Shown: positions 63,420 through 64,000 of the stretch, one piece after another
How the letters are laid out: every line of letters starts with the position of its first letter
Position numbering within the stretch: the stretch's first letter is position 1
NCBI RefSeq assembly: GCF_036375055.1
Contig: NZ_DASUSQ010000007.1
Location: 1-64,000, forward strand
Direction of reading: 5' to 3'
DNA from: Umezawaea sp036375055
Lineage (GTDB): Bacteria > Actinomycetota > Actinomycetes > Mycobacteriales > Pseudonocardiaceae
Length of the DNA: 64,000 nt
Made by a program: the position numbers and the translations under genes
The notes under the pieces: model-generated
What the model was told of the DNA's origin: nothing
The model's database searches: none
What the model saw: only the letters and a program-made list of their open reading frames with translations

Positions 63420-64000
63420 CGGAGACCTCGATCACAGACCGAGACCGACGCTCCTGCCAACTGCACGAAAGGGGGATAGCACCAGCCGGACAGGCGACCG
63501 GAGCGGTTGCGGAGCGCACTCTTCTCCACCAGCGGGAATTCCACCGACCGAGTGCTGTCCGAGCGCCCTTTGCCCGATTTCGACAAACCCCTGGTCAGGA
63601 GTTCGCCCGTTCTCGACGACATCACCGCGAATCGGCGTCGTCGCTGGTGCGGCATTGATCCCGGGCAGTCGTGCACGGGAAGGCGCGCCTGTTCGTTGGA
63701 AGCACACCAGGGTCACGACCTGCGGCGACACCGAGAGTGCCGATCGAGCACTACCCGCAAAAATGGGTTAAACGGAAATAGTGTCACCCGCCTGTTGGCC
63801 AGGCACCACGCACACAGGTACCTTTTGCTCGGCACGGGCAGGAACACCGAGGTGCACTGTGGAATCAGCTTTACATTCTCCGTCTATACACTGGCACGAC
63901 GCACGGTCCGGCACGCCCGCATGAGGGCGCTGGGTAGCGCGTCGACATTGACCATGGCTCCGTTCGTCACGCGATCGGGCCAACGGGTGGAACTCGCGCG
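63420..64000. other. Right end, no supported gene
   Basis: Short open frames on both strands have no recognisable motif. Base composition drops in GC from about 63760 to 63900. No terminator-like hairpin is obvious. Confidence 0.45.

Noticed and set aside
63432..63983. Short reverse frames at the right end
   Set aside because: No ribosome site or recognisable sequence.

Overview
The window is high-GC DNA with frequent GTG/TTG starts, 1-4 bp gene overlaps, LAXTG-type wall-anchoring signals and an NmtR-like regulator. This points to an actinomycete, most likely Pseudonocardiales (Saccharothrix/Actinosynnema/Lentzea-like). The genus is inference.

A truncated tRNA-Arg(CCG) lies at 1-58 and a 44-bp copy of its 3' end lies at 52850-52893, followed by what looks like the tRNA's displaced terminator. 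A tyrosine integrase gene (45848-47530) lies between them. I read 13-52893 as an integrated, probably composite genomic island, and 52894-64000 as the resident chromosome.

Island, left part (2154-23774): a near-complete zinc-starvation (Zur) regulon. It contains a P1B-4 metal exporter with its NmtR-like sensor, Zur, three SAM methyltransferases and a 33-residue Cys-rich peptide. It also has Cys-poor copies of ribosomal proteins L28, L33, S14, S18, L31 and L32, one canonical and two degenerate CobW proteins, a six-gene anchored-repeat zinc ABC transporter operon, two secreted single-domain surface proteins and a His-rich peptide. Seven Zur-box-like dyads sit in the expected promoters. The block is bracketed by about 1.3-kb direct repeats (272-1630 and 24743-26080) that carry a PIN-like gene and a decayed acetyltransferase.

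Island, middle (23781-43800): patchy accessory DNA. It holds decayed genes (PIN, SulP STAS, glycosyltransferase, monooxygenase), regulator-linked modules (GbsR/MarR-monooxygenase, MarR-ABC, PadR-DUF1048-DUF1048), hydrolases and an APC transporter, with long stretches lacking genes.

Island, right part (43811-52893): a 969-bp IS5-family element inserted exactly between the Shine-Dalgarno and start codon of a secreted protein gene, then the integrase (with a fused GntR-type HTH). After that comes a tightly coupled cassette: unknown protein, QueC-like PP-loop enzyme, XRE-ImmA/IrrE protease and PIN nuclease, followed by an AT-richer HNH gene. This cassette looks like a defence module.

Right of attR: a four-gene overlapping operon of TIR protein, STAND-like NTPase, SPFH protein and membrane protein. 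The first two proteins share a GQ(I/V)GDNY motif resembling amyloid signalling motifs. This is the best candidate here for an undescribed immune system. It is followed by a beta-lactamase-fold hydrolase, an alpha/beta hydrolase, a GNAT, a hypothetical protein and an autoregulated ArsR-SRPBCC protein.
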